Shown: positions 1 to 8,358 of the stretch, piece by piece
How positions within the stretch are numbered: the first letter of the stretch is position 1
Layout: each line of letters opens with the position of its first letter
DNA from: Saprospiraceae bacterium
Lineage (GTDB): Bacteria > Bacteroidota > Bacteroidia > Chitinophagales > Saprospiraceae
Assembly (NCBI GenBank): GCA_041392805.1
Contig: JAWKLJ010000003.1
Location: forward strand, 62,001-126,000
Direction: 5' to 3'
DNA: 64,000 bases
The notes under the pieces: model-generated
What the model saw: the letters and a program-made list of their open reading frames with translations, nothing else
The model's database searches: none
What the model was told of the DNA's origin: nothing
Program-made: the position numbers and the translations under genes

Positions 1-1
1 G

Positions 2-973
2 AGGCCATTGCTACTGCAATTACAAAAGAACTTTACAGCATATGACTTAAGAAATATCGTCAAACTTGGCGTTTATCCAGTCAGGGTGTATGAATTACTC
101 AAACAATATGAAAGCATAGGCAAGCGGAAACTGTTGGTAGAAGACATGAAGAAAATGTTTGAAGTAGGAGAGCGATACAAGCTATTTGGCGATTTCTTCC
201 GTTGGGTCATCAAGCCTTCCGTGAATGAGATTAACAAATACACCGACCTTACCATTATAGAGGTAGAAAAAATCAAAGAAGGGAGAAAGGTTCAGGCTTT
301 GAATTTTGTATTCAGGGCAAAGGGAGAAGAAGAGCTAAGAAAAGTACATCGGGAAGCACCTGCCAAACAACTTGAAATTGGATTTGAAGAAGTACTTCCA
401 AAATCAACAAATGAAACCGAAAAGGATCGCTTATTTAATATATTCCATGCAGATGTTGTGCAACGATTTGGCGTGACCCCATCTGTTTTGTTAGGTCTTT
501 TAGAAGAATATACAGAAGAGCAAGTAAGTCAAGCCATCCGGGTGACCAATCGAGCAAAATACAATAAGCAAATATCCACCAGCATTGCCGGCTTTTTTAT
601 TTATGCCCTCAAAAACGGGTATACCGATGAGAAAGAAGAAGCCATGAAAAAGCAGGCAGAGGATCAGCTCAAACAGAAAATGCAAGAGCTCAAAGACGAA
701 AAGTCCATAAAATTAAATGAGCGAATCAAGGAGGTGACCGTTGAACAGCCGGACATTACCGCCCGTGCGATAGAAGTGTTGAAGGAAGAAGCCACCCTAA
801 TCATCATAGAACAAAAACAGAAAGCCCTTAAACGGCCATTAACCTTAGAAGATTACAGACAAGATATCATTCTTCGGGAACTGGTAAAAGGCAAGATCGT
901 CGCCCTAGCGAAAGACCGGTTCTCCGATATTTTAGCTGAATTCGAGGAGAAGAAACGCGAATTAGTTCATTAA
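2..973 (+). CDS. Rep_3/RepB-type plasmid replication initiator (5' end outside window)
   Basis: The reading frame is open to the left edge, so the true start lies outside; the first in-window candidate start (TTG at 8) is inside the protein. The visible 323 codons begin in the second winged-helix domain of a Rep_3 (RepA/RepB/pi-type) initiator. The run YDLRNIVKLGVYPVRVYELL, then a basic stretch, a FRWVIKP..EIN..TDL block and the hydrophobic NFVFRA strand, is the usual order. About 150 further residues form a charged, probably coiled-coil tail. Proteins of this family bind iterons and open the plasmid origin. Family assignment is from pattern recognition. The gene ends 18 bases before a hairpin, and a KilA-N gene follows on the same strand. 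Confidence 0.85.
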   Translation, partial: RPLLLQLQKNFTAYDLRNIVKLGVYPVRVYELLKQYESIGKRKLLVEDMKKMFEVGERYKLFGDFFRWVIKPSVNEINKYTDLTIIEVEKIKEGRKVQALNFVFRAKGEEELRKVHREAPAKQLEIGFEEVLPKSTNETEKDRLFNIFHADVVQRFGVTPSVLLGLLEEYTEEQVSQAIRVTNRAKYNKQISTSIAGFFIYALKNGYTDEKEEAMKKQAEDQLKQKMQELKDEKSIKLNERIKEVTVEQPDITARAIEVLKEEATLIIIEQKQKALKRPLTLEDYRQDIILRELVKGKIVALAKDRFSDILAEFEEKKRELVH

Positions 974-986
974 AGAATCAGGGCAC

Positions 987-1014
987 TAAACCCCCTCAAA
1001 ATTGAGGGGGTTAG
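987..1014. terminator. C/G-rich hairpin after rep gene
   Basis: The arms CCCCCTCAA and TTGAGGGGG face each other across two bases, and CTAA/TTAG extends the stem with one bulge. It stands 13 bases after the rep stop codon, so it may end that transcript, although no T-run follows. The same core recurs as a perfect palindrome at 3499-3538, so it may instead be a mobile palindromic unit. Confidence 0.5.
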
Positions 1015-1027
1015 CCAATTGCAAGTA

Positions 1028-1879
1028 ATGAAGAAGCAAAAAATTAATGTAAATGGAGTCGAAGTACAATTCTATCAGCGCAATGAGGTAGAATTCATCT
1101 CCCTTACAGATATAGCCAAGAAATTCAATGCAAATTCGGATGTCGTCATCCAGAATTGGCTGCGGACAGGTGACACCCTCGACTATCTGGCCTTATGGGA
1201 ATCGCTGCACAACCCAAATTTCAATAAAGTCAGTTTTGAGGAATTTCGAAAAAGAGCCGGCTCAGGCGGATTCTTTATATCGCCCAAGCAATGGATTGAA
1301 AAGACAGCCGCAGTAGGGATAGAATCGAGGACAGGTCGAGGCGGCGGCACCTATGCGCAAACAGACATCGCACTAGAATTCTGCTCAAGCCTCTCAGCAG
1401 CCTTTAAGCTATACCTCGTCAAAGAATTTCAGCGACTGAAGGCAGAAGAACCGGGACAAAAAGGATTGACCTGGGATGTATATAGGCTGATGGGCAAAGC
1501 CAATTACCATATCCATACAGAAGCCGTTAGACAATCTGGCGTACCCATAATGGACTGGAATACCAAGCGAGAAGCCATATACCAAGCCTCAGAAGCAGAT
1601 TTGATAAACATTGTCGTATTCGGATGTACCGCCAAACAGTGGCGGCAAAGCAATCCAGAAGCAAAAGGGAATATTCGAGACAGTGCTTCAGCCCTGGAGA
1701 ACCTGGTGTTGAACTCCATTCAAATCTTGAATGCCGAGCTATTAGAGCAAAACGTTTCAAAAGAAGACAGGCTAGTCTATTTGCAAGCGAAGGCAGCCCA
1801 TCATTATAGCATTTTAGCGCACAGCACGCCCATTAAGCAGTTGGAAGAAATGCAAAAGAAATTGAAAGGCAAGTCCTAG
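1028..1879 (+). CDS. KilA-N domain protein
   Basis: The 283-aa product starts at ATG 1028; a TTG three codons upstream is less likely. Residues about 20-130 form a KilA-N DNA-binding domain: SLTDIAKKFN, the VIQNWLRTGDTLDYL helix, the FNKVSFEEFRK segment, and the ISPKQWI...GIESRTGRGGGTYA turn leading into DIALEFCSSLS and FKLYLVKEFQRLK. KilA-N domains are typical of phage and plasmid accessory genes and bind DNA. The C-terminal half (about 140 residues, helical, ending EEMQKKLKGKS) has no recognised domain. It lies 54 bases after rep in the same direction and may share its promoter. A regulatory role is inference. Confidence 0.85.
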   Translation: MKKQKINVNGVEVQFYQRNEVEFISLTDIAKKFNANSDVVIQNWLRTGDTLDYLALWESLHNPNFNKVSFEEFRKRAGSGGFFISPKQWIEKTAAVGIESRTGRGGGTYAQTDIALEFCSSLSAAFKLYLVKEFQRLKAEEPGQKGLTWDVYRLMGKANYHIHTEAVRQSGVPIMDWNTKREAIYQASEADLINIVVFGCTAKQWRQSNPEAKGNIRDSASALENLVLNSIQILNAELLEQNVSKEDRLVYLQAKAAHHYSILAHSTPIKQLEEMQKKLKGKS

Positions 1880-1954
1880 TTAGAACTTGTTTGGATTTGG
1901 CACTTTAATTTTTCGCCATAGAATCATATCAATAATTTGATTACAAAATTCGAA

Positions 1955-1980
1955 TTGCACTCCAAAATTGATTATATTTG
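1955..1980 (+). promoter_or_regulatory. possible Bacteroidota promoter for the Rpn gene
   Basis: TATATTTG at 1973-1980 matches the -7 box TAnnTTTG. A TTG at 1955-1957 is 15 bases upstream, shorter than the usual 17-23, so only the -7 box is convincing. It lies 40 bases before the ATG at 2020. Confidence 0.35.
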
Positions 1981-2019
1981 TAGTAATGACATCGATCGAA
2001 ATCGATATAAAACTTAGCA

Positions 2020-2910
2020 ATGAGCAATTTGGAAGAAAAATATATTAACCCTCTTACGGATTTTGGTTTTAAGAAATTGTTTGGAAGTGAACCTAACAAA
2101 GTTCTATTGATAGATTTCCTGAATCAAATCTTACCGGATAGGCATCAAATCCAAGATTTAAGTTATTCCCGAAATGAGCAAGTCGGTCAAAATGAACTGG
2201 ACAGAAAAGCGATTTTCGATCTCTACTGTATTGGAGAATCAGGAGAAAGATTCATCGTAGAAGTTCAAAAAGCTAAACAAAATTATTTCAAAGATAGAAG
2301 TGTTTATTACTCCTCTTTTCCAATACAAGAACAGGCTAAAAAAGGAAATTGGGATTATAGACTTGATCCTGTTTATGCTGTTGGTATTTTAGATTTCATT
2401 TTTGACGATCATAAAAACGAAAATGAATTAATACATTTTATCGAATTAAAAAATCAGCGAAGCGAAGTATTCTATGACAAGTTAAAATTTATTTACATCG
2501 AATTACCAAAATTTAAAAAGAATGAAGATGAATTAGAAACGCACTTTGAGAAATGGCTTTATGTTTTTCGACATCTATCAAATCTTCAGGATCGCCCTAA
2601 GAAATTACAAGATAAAGTCTTCCAAAAATTATTTGATTCTGCAGAAATTGCCAAATTCTCAAAAGAAGAAAGAGACGCTTACGAAGAAAGCCTAAAATAC
2701 TATCGAGATATAAAAAACGTAGTTGATACTTCAAGAGAAGAAGGTTTAATTGAAGGAATAGAACGAGGAATAGAACAAGGAATAGAACAAGGAATAGATA
2801 AGAGAAATTACGAAATAGCCGTCAAGCTTATTGAAAAGGGCATGTCTTTAAATGAAGTTTCTGAAATTACAGGAATTGATGTTGAAGAATTGGCCAAACT
2901 AAAAAAATAA
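2020..2910 (+). CDS. Rpn family recombination-promoting nuclease / PD-(D/E)XK transposase-like protein
   Basis: The 296-aa protein has the family opening (YINPLTDFGFKKLFG, then DFLNQIL) and a PD-(D/E)XK-like catalytic core: D67 in AIFDLYC and E81-x-Q83 in FIVEVQ, followed by the RSVYYSS segment. Rpn proteins are DNA endonucleases that promote RecA-independent recombination; many are annotated as transposases. The C-terminus carries a short GIE(R/Q) repeat (about 245-265) and a helix-turn-helix-like tail (GMSLNEVSEITGIDVEELAK). Variable IE.G repeats near the C-terminus are common in this family. It is complete. Start chosen at the only early ATG; a -7 box lies 40 bases upstream. Confidence 0.88.
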   Translation: MSNLEEKYINPLTDFGFKKLFGSEPNKVLLIDFLNQILPDRHQIQDLSYSRNEQVGQNELDRKAIFDLYCIGESGERFIVEVQKAKQNYFKDRSVYYSSFPIQEQAKKGNWDYRLDPVYAVGILDFIFDDHKNENELIHFIELKNQRSEVFYDKLKFIYIELPKFKKNEDELETHFEKWLYVFRHLSNLQDRPKKLQDKVFQKLFDSAEIAKFSKEERDAYEESLKYYRDIKNVVDTSREEGLIEGIERGIEQGIEQGIDKRNYEIAVKLIEKGMSLNEVSEITGIDVEELAKLKK

Positions 2911-3017
2911 TATGGTATGGAAAAAAGCTATGCTCAATAGAGTAAGATCGGTGTGAATATTGGAAGAGAAAGAACTAACGGCTGAAAATGATTGTATATT
3001 ATAAAAAGTATAAAACC

Positions 3018-3224
3018 ATGACTATAGAGAGAATAAATAATGAGATTGTAATCAGGATGCCTGGAAATATAGATATTGAAGAACTCCAGCGATTGATTAA
3101 TTTGTTGATTTACAAAGAGGTAACGGTTAATAGTGTTGCAAGTCAAGATGAAGTAGATGAACTTGCATCAGCTGCTAATAAAGGCTGGTGGGAGCAAAAT
3201 AAGGATAGATTTTTGAGGAAATGA
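3018..3224 (+). CDS. putative antitoxin of PIN-domain toxin
   Basis: A 68-aa product from ATG 3018 (MTIERINNEIVIRMPGNID). It ends four bases inside the following PIN gene (ATGA overlap), the usual coupling of a type II antitoxin and toxin. The middle, IDIEELQRLINLLIYKEVT, looks amphipathic, and the C-terminus (ELASAANKGWWEQNKDRFLRK) resembles toxin-binding tails of small antitoxins paired with PIN toxins in Bacteroidota. An alternative ATG at 2988 adds ten residues. The antitoxin call rests on size, coupling and neighbour, not on a recognised DNA-binding fold. Confidence 0.65.
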   Translation: MTIERINNEIVIRMPGNIDIEELQRLINLLIYKEVTVNSVASQDEVDELASAANKGWWEQNKDRFLRK

Positions 3225-3523
3225 AGATTATTGTAGACACCAATATAATATTTAGTGGGATATTAAATACAGACGGTAAAATTGGAGACTTACTGATGAA
3301 TTCACACGAGATCTTTGAATTCTATACAGTAACCTACCTACGACAAGAAATAGAAAAGCATAAAGAAAAATTAGAAAAAATATCTGGATTGTCGAGTGAT
3401 CAAATCGAAGTGTCTAAGCTTCAAATTCTAAATCAATTAGGTCTTGACTTTCGCAAGGTATCCTTAGCTTTTAGCACTGCAAAAGCCAAAATATCACGAA
3501 ATGCTAAACCCCCTCAAATTTGA
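3221..3523 (+). pseudogene. PIN-domain toxin, truncated C-terminus
   Basis: The N-terminus is a clear PIN domain: MKIIVDTNIIFSGIL carries the first acidic residue (D6) and threonine, followed by the helix around YLRQEIEKHKEKLEKISG with the second acidic position. A PIN toxin is about 130-150 aa; this frame has 100 codons, and the last ~25 (after QLGLDF) do not resemble the family. The third and fourth acidic residues of the active site are absent. The frame runs into a 40-bp perfect palindrome at 3499-3538, whose TGA ends it. The toxin is therefore probably dead, while the antitoxin gene is intact. Confidence 0.7.
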
Positions 3524-3538
3524 GGGGGTTTAGCATTT
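3499..3538. repeat. 40-bp perfect palindrome
   Basis: Twenty bases from 3499 (AAATGCTAAACCCCCTCAAA) are followed directly by their exact reverse complement, with no loop base. The core CTAAACCCCCTCAA is shared with the hairpin at 987-1014. It sits at the broken end of the PIN gene and may act as a bidirectional terminator, but its perfection and recurrence suggest an inserted palindromic element. Confidence 0.85.
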
Positions 3539-3898
3539 AAGCAATGTGACAAGCGGAAAGCTAGCACAGGAACTATGAGGAATTTGGAATTAAAAGAAAT
3601 TTTGCCCTCTACCCTACCCTTTTTTGCCTTTTTTAAGCTAACCGTACTAATGGTCTTTTATAGGCTTGGGTGACAGGGTTTTACGAGGATGCTTGGCTGT
3701 AAAGTTTGCTTTTCTGCCTTTTGCGGGAAAAGGTGTTGTGCGGGCTCTCGCTCTTTGGTTCACTGGACCAAGCCATCCCAGTCTTGGTTTCAGACTGTTT
3801 TTTAATGCCGAATCTGTTAATGGTGGGGTTCTTTATCGCAAACCTGGTGTTATTCGTATTATTTTTCATCAGTCATGAACAATTCGGCTAGAAAGCTT

Positions 3899-4071
3899 CT
3901 ACTTTTCTTTGTCTTGACACAAAGAAAAGTAGCAAAAGAAAAGTCAAGGCTGTATGTGGTTTTTAACGCTACTAAAGCGGTCAAAAGCGGGAAATAAATA
4001 AACTCGCGCCAATTTTAGATTGGCGCTCAAACAGTATTTCTTTCTGATCCGCTTTTGACCGCTTTAGTAGC
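3899..4071. repeat. type-beta bipartite hairpin repeat, copy 1
   Basis: Head hairpin: CTACTTTTCTTTGT (3899-3912) pairs perfectly with 3919-3932. Main stem: 23 bases at 3968-3990 pair perfectly with 4049-4071 (start GCTACTAAAGCGG, end CCGCTTTAGTAGC). Inner hairpin: GCGCCAAT (4006-4013) and ATTGGCGC (4019-4026). AACTCGC and GCTCAAACAGT border the inner hairpin, as in the other repeat types. Confidence 0.85.
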
Positions 4072-4231
4072 TAAACCCCATAATGCCGCTTTTGCTTGGT
4101 TAGGCTCCCATTTGCCCCAGATCATATACGACTATCTCAGCAAAGCAGGCAGCGGTAAATAGGGGAATTGCATTTACTCGCATTATTCCTATTATTTTTC
4201 ATCAGTCATGAACAATCCGGCTAGAAAGCTT

Positions 4232-4404
4232 CTACTTTTCTTTGTCTTGACACAAAGAAAAGTAGCAAAAGAAAAGTCAAGGCTGTATGTGGTTTTTAAC
4301 GCAACTAAAGCGATCAAAAGCGGGAAATAAATAAACTCGCGCCAATTTTAGATTGGCGCTCAAACAGTATTTCTTTCTGATCCGCTTTTGACCGCTTTAG
4401 TTGC
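4232..4404. repeat. type-beta bipartite hairpin repeat, copy 2
   Basis: A second copy 333 bases downstream, within a tandem duplication of about 310 bases (about 3852-4163 and 4183-4497). The main stem arms are 4301-4323 and 4382-4404 with one mismatch. The outer end reads GCAACT/AGTTGC instead of GCTACT/AGTAGC, so both arms changed together. Confidence 0.85.
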
Positions 4405-5185
4405 TAAACCCCATAATGCCGCTTTTGCTTGGTTAGGCTCCCATTTGCCCCAGATCATATACGACTATCTCAGCAAAGTAGGCAGCGGTAAATGGAGGTG
4501 GTTTTTTATAGGCTAGGTTGACAGGGCTTTACGAGGATGCTTGGCTGTAAAGTTTGCTTTTCCACCTTTTTGCGGAAAAAGGTGGAGCCAAAACCGCCGC
4601 CTGACGCATCTTCAGCTAAAACAGTCTTCCACTACGTTGCACAAAAAGAAACTCGCTATTGGGTTTGGGGGACTACTTAAATATTGTTGATTGTCAATTG
4701 TTTACAGCCAATTTTGGTTGCTTCGAAGCTCAAACAGTTTTTTGTGCGGGCTCTTCGTTACAGACTGTTTTTTAACGCTGAATCTGCTAATGGCGGAGTC
4801 CTTCATCGCTAAACCCCATAATGCCGCTTTGGCCTGGTTAGGCTCCCACATTTGCCCCAAATCATATACGGCTATCTTAGCAAAGCAGGCAGCGGTAAAT
4901 AGGGGTGGTTTTTTATAGGCTAGGTTGACAGGGTTTTACGAGGATGCTTGGCTGTAAAGTTTGCTTTTCCGGCTTCTCGCGGAAAAAGGTGGAGCCAAAA
5001 CCGCCGCCTGACGCATCTGCTAATGGCGAAGCCCCCAAGCGAAACTTTGCGTTAATTATGAGAAATTTGGAAAGGAAAGCGTTTCATTTTTGTAATTATT
5101 ATGAGGCATTTGGAAAGGTATTGTGTTGGAAGTAATGCCGCAGGCACTAGTTATCTTATATCGAAACGTCCTGCAAATAAATGGC

Positions 5186-5209
5186 GAAGCCCGTCAATTG
5201 ACGGGCTTC
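5186..5209 (-). terminator. palindrome downstream of the partition operon
   Basis: GAAGCCCGTCAA (5186-5197) is followed directly by its exact complement (5198-5209). It lies 75 bases past the stop of the partition operon and is the natural terminator candidate, though no strong T-run follows. Confidence 0.5.
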
Positions 5210-5283
5210 TTGGGTTTTGACATGCGCTTATAGGAATTTTCGGATAGGCGGCAAAGATATTAGAGAAGGTAGCATCAAATGAG

Positions 5284-5721
5284 CTAAGCAGTTCCCTCCT
5301 CCAGGCGGCTTTTGAACTCACGAACAGCGCGGCGAATTTCGCTTTCCCCCATTTCCGTATCCATATAATACTTAAGGGAGCGAGTAATAAACTCAGAAAT
5401 ATCGCGACGATCCCAGAAAGCGGCTGCTTTGACCTCGAATAAGAAATCCTTATCCACCGTATAGAAAAAAGAGTCCTTTTCAACATCCTTTTTCTTACGG
5501 CCCCGTTTTTTGGGTGCCTCCGCTGTCGGTTCCACTACCTGGGCAGCAGGTTGATCCTTACTCACCGAAGGAAGCGTAGCCTCTTTAGCCATGGTCTTAG
5601 GCTGAGGAGTGGCCATAGGTTCGGCTTCTAGTACCGCCTCCGAAGGTTTAGAGACCAACATATCGAGTTTTTTAGTACGATTATTGCCAATGAGGCTATC
5701 AGTGAAATTTTTCTTAGCCAT
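5284..5721 (-). CDS. ParA-linked small basic protein, putative partition partner
   Basis: The 145-aa protein is encoded just downstream of parA (78-base gap, same strand). The N-terminal half is flexible and rich in proline, alanine and lysine, with a KKRGRKKKD patch at about 72-80. The C-terminal 65 residues look folded and helical (FYTVDKDFLFEVKAAAFWDR, RDISEFITRSLKYYMDTEMG). This size, position and an unstructured basic arm are what is expected of the centromere-binding partner of a type I partition system. No ParB or classical ribbon-helix-helix match can be read with confidence, so the partner role is inferred from context. Confidence 0.6.
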   Translation of the reverse strand: MAKKNFTDSLIGNNRTKKLDMLVSKPSEAVLEAEPMATPQPKTMAKEATLPSVSKDQPAAQVVEPTAEAPKKRGRKKKDVEKDSFFYTVDKDFLFEVKAAAFWDRRDISEFITRSLKYYMDTEMGESEIRRAVREFKSRLEEGTA

Positions 5722-5799
5722 GATGAAGGATTTGTATTAGAACAATAAATATCATTAGTTAAAGAGCATATCAAAACAAAGCGCCTCTCCCCTATCCTT

Positions 5800-6618
5800 T
5801 TAGGAAGTCAAGGCCGCCGCCAGCTGATGACGCTGTAAAACCTCTAGCGTCAAATTATGGTAATCCGAAGCGCCATTGCAGCGAGCATCGTAGCTAAAGA
5901 CATCAGCCCCTTGCGCCTGCGCCTCAGCGACAGCAATATTATTTCGGATATGCGTATCAAAAACCTTTTCTCCAAACTGAGCACGGATAACCCGTTCCAC
6001 ATTACTCTTAATAACCATTCGATTATCGAACTTAGTAAAGAAGACACCTGTGATATCGAGAGCAGGATTGAGGTCCTCCTTAACCCGGCTGATAAGCTCC
6101 TGGAGGTTATCCAGTCCCCGCATACTAAAATACTCTGCATCGAGGGGGATATAGATTTCCGTAGAAGCCGTAAAAGCATTAATCGTAAGCAGTCCAAGCG
6201 AAGGCGGGCAATCGATGAGAATAAAGTCAAAATCCTTGGCCACTTTGTCGATCACCGTTTTCGAAAGAATCCGTTCTCGGGACGTAAACGTACTAAAGTA
6301 CATTTCCGCGCCCGCCAGTCCGATATGAGAAGGAATCAAGCTGAGGTTCTCCTGCAATTGGATCAAGGGCACATCAATTTCGCCCAGCATCGCTTCAAAA
6401 ACGCCAAACTCAAGATCCCTATAGCCAAAACCATCAGAGAGGTTAGCCTGCGGATCGAAGTCAATGAGCAATACCCTATGGCCAGCGCGAGCCAAGCCAG
6501 CGCCAATATTTTGAACCGAGGAAGTTTTGCCGACGCCCCCTTTGTGGTTAGCCATTGAGATGATGTGAGTCATGTGTATTGGTATTTGACCTGGAGCAAT
6601 ATCCAAGTTATGTTTCAT
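5800..6618 (-). CDS. parA: ParA-family partition ATPase
   Basis: The 272-aa protein has the deviant Walker A motif KGGVGKTS (26-33) with its signature lysine, Walker A' LIDFDPQANL (51-60), and the Walker B region FILIDCPPSLG (132-142). ParA ATPases use nucleoid-bound ATP-ParA gradients to position plasmids. No N-terminal HTH domain is present, as in small (type Ib/Soj-like) ParAs. The start at 6618 gives 15 residues before MTHIISMANHKGG; an internal ATG at 6573 is equally possible. It heads a minus-strand operon with the small basic protein. The 63-bp direct repeats at 6718-6870 lie just upstream and are the likely centromere/operator. Confidence 0.93.
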   Translation of the reverse strand: MKHNLDIAPGQIPIHMTHIISMANHKGGVGKTSSVQNIGAGLARAGHRVLLIDFDPQANLSDGFGYRDLEFGVFEAMLGEIDVPLIQLQENLSLIPSHIGLAGAEMYFSTFTSRERILSKTVIDKVAKDFDFILIDCPPSLGLLTINAFTASTEIYIPLDAEYFSMRGLDNLQELISRVKEDLNPALDITGVFFTKFDNRMVIKSNVERVIRAQFGEKVFDTHIRNNIAVAEAQAQGADVFSYDARCNGASDYHNLTLEVLQRHQLAAALTS

Positions 6619-6717
6619 CTATTTCCCCTACCCTACCCTATTTCAAAAAGGCTAAATTGGGCAGCCAGTTGATAAAGGTAACAGCGGTGAATTATACTAA
6701 TTAAGTCAAGCTATACA

Positions 6718-6870
6718 ATCCAGCTAAGCAAGAAAAGCTATGTCTTAAAGGTGTACTTTTAAACCTTGAGAAAATAGTGTATCCAGCTAAGCAAGAAAAG
6801 CTATGTCTTAAAGGTGTACTTTTAAACCTTGAGAAAATAGTATATCTAGCTAAGCAAGAAAAGCTATGTC
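6718..6870. repeat. 63-bp direct repeats upstream of parA (centromere candidate)
   Basis: Two near-identical 63-bp units (6718-6780, 6781-6843) and 27 bases of a third (6844-6870). Each begins AT(C/T)(C/T)AGCTAAGCAAG and contains AGCT...AGCT and an AAGGT...ACCTT inverted pair. They lie 100 bases upstream of parA, where parS/operator arrays of type Ib systems are normally found. Confidence 0.7.
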
Positions 6871-7893
6871 GATAATGATAATATAGCAAATCAAGGCAAA
6901 CTATATTAAACAATTCAATTGACTTCAATAGTCAAAATATGATAACTAGCCCTTATAGCTAAGCTTTTAAAAATAGCTCGTCTTTTTTATACAGTAAGGC
7001 AAATGTATAAAATATAAACTATATAAAAAAGATAACAACGGTAGTATTTTTAAAAAATCTAATCAATTCAATCATTTCAATCATTTTCACAATGCTATAA
7101 CATGTTGAAAATTTAAGCAATTCAATCATTGCAAAATTTATAGCATATCCAATATTTTTAGCAGTAGGTAAGCAATTCAACAAATGTAAAATATAGATAA
7201 AATAAGAGCTGTATTAAAAATGTAACATATTATCACAAATAAACAATATATGGGAAATGTTTGCTATTTAGTCAATTTAACAATAGATCAACTATGATTA
7301 AATAGTGTAAATAGTTAAAAAATACCAACTAGCTAAAAAATATAAGCATAGATGACATAATAAAACCTAGTTGAAATATACTATATATAAAGCAAGTTTA
7401 TCTTTATTATTTAAATTCACATTGACAACAAATATTCGCTATTCAATCATTTCGATCAATTCTAAAAAGTACGTATATTTATTATTGTGTCACCTATTTA
7501 ATCTATTTCACCTAGGTAAAATAGGTAAAATGCAAATCAAGATCATCCGACACAAAATACACGCTCAAGTCTAACCCAAGAATTGATTCTAAGCCTATTT
7601 ATGTGTCCCAGGTGCGCATTTTTCGTCTCGCAAGTAAAAGTATACATCAGAGAAGGTGATCGCAGAGAAGAGGGGAATTATAAAAAACGGGAAAAAGATC
7701 GGTTTTTGAATTTTTCAGGTTGAATTAAGCATTCGCTTTTAGACAAGGTCAAAGCCTGATTTCTTCAAACATGAACAAATCAGGTTATTTCTTTCAGAAG
7801 ATTAAACATAAATAAGAGCGATTATTAGCGAAGCAAAAAAAAGAAACATACAAAGCATTTGATTCGTGGCCTTGAAATAGAAACACAAGTGTA
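6871..7893. other. AT-rich gene-free region, possible replication origin
   Basis: No credible gene. The stretch 6871-7560 is very AT-rich and contains four copies of TCAATCATT (7068-7076, 7077-7085, 7122-7130, 7443-7451) plus variants such as CAATTCAA. Together with a Rep_3 gene and a partition locus nearby, this could be an iteron-type origin. The spacing is irregular, so the call is weak. From 7575 to 7893 I see nothing recognisable. Confidence 0.35.
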
Positions 7894-8229
7894 CTATTCC
7901 TTCTCCTTCTCAATTTTATCTAATCGAGATTTTATCTTTCTAACCTCCTCCTTGACCTTATTAAGTTGTTTCGACGTGTGACTATTCTCTTCAATATCGA
8001 GATTTTTTTCTTGTATCATTTCCCCACTTCCCCGCATAAGCCATTCAGCACTAAGATCAGGAAACTCATTCAATATCTTAGCCAATGTCGCTCCGTTCGG
8101 AGTACTTAACTTGTTGACAATCTTGCCCATAGTAGTTGGGTGCAGTTCTAGTTTTTCAGCTAGTTGAGTTCGATTATACCCGTAATACTTCATTATCTCA
8201 AGAATCCTATCATTGATATTCACGGCCAT
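7894..8229 (-). CDS. XRE-type repressor with C-terminal coiled coil
   Basis: The 111-aa protein starts with a helix-turn-helix (residues about 8-50: MKYYGYNRTQLAEKLELHPT, then TMGKIVNKLSTPN), followed by the phrase FPDLSAEWLMRGSGEM common to Bacteroidota phage-repressor-like regulators. The tail from about 80 on is a charged coiled coil (VKEEVRKIKSRLDKIEKEKE), probably for dimerisation. The inverted repeat 8237-8270 lies 8 bases upstream and overlaps a divergent promoter, so it probably represses itself and the rightward genes. It shares PDLSAEWL.RG.G.M with the second repressor at 12394-12753. Confidence 0.85.
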   Translation of the reverse strand: MAVNINDRILEIMKYYGYNRTQLAEKLELHPTTMGKIVNKLSTPNGATLAKILNEFPDLSAEWLMRGSGEMIQEKNLDIEENSHTSKQLNKVKEEVRKIKSRLDKIEKEKE

Positions 8230-8236
8230 GGCTTAA

Positions 8237-8270
8237 AAGAATTAAGTCTCAAAAAGAAGATTTAATTCTT
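8237..8270. promoter_or_regulatory. operator candidate for XRE repressor 1
   Basis: AAGAATTAA (8237-8245) and TTAATTCTT (8262-8270) are exact 9-base inverted arms 16 bases apart. The right arm overlaps the -33 TTG of the rightward promoter, and the left arm lies next to the repressor start. Confidence 0.6.
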
Positions 8271-8299
8271 GTTTTATAGATTTTTTTCTCGTAGGTTTG
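8269..8299 (+). promoter_or_regulatory. rightward Bacteroidota promoter
   Basis: TTG at 8269-8271, a 20-base spacer, and TAGGTTTG at 8292-8299 match the TTG-N(17-23)-TAnnTTTG consensus. It would drive the small ORF at 8359 and the membrane protein at 8627, under the repressor that overlaps it. Confidence 0.6.
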
Positions 8300-8358
8300 T
8301 TCATGTGACACGGAATTTTACGTGCCAAGCAACCAAATAAGCATGTAAAATACCAAAA

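Larger units (their letters stand above)
3539..5283. repeat. gene-free block of hairpin repeats
   Basis: No credible gene lies here. The block contains three type-alpha repeats (about 3651-3850, 4506-4900, 4915-5040) and two type-beta repeats (3899-4071, 4232-4404). Type alpha has the conserved phrases TGACAGGGTTTTACGAGG, ATGCTTGGCTGTAAAG, a head hairpin (CCACCTTTTT / AAAAAGGTGG), AGCCAAAACCGCC, AAACTCGC, GCTCAAACAG and ATCTGCTAATGGCG. The short open frames here follow the repeat copies and also occur at 17.4 and 18.9 kb, so they are not genes. Confidence 0.8.

Noticed and set aside
3899..4404. Hairpin repeats as integron attC sites
   Set aside because: The tyrosine recombinase here lacks anything I can read as the IntI-specific insert, no gene-cassette pattern is seen, and the paired core sites of attC are not found at the stem ends.
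3666..5135. Several 60-75-codon open frames
   Set aside because: They lie entirely in alpha repeats and recur with the repeat at 17.4 and 18.9 kb.
7371..7574. 67-codon open frame in the AT-rich region
   Set aside because: TTG start, composition follows AT content, and it covers origin-like words.
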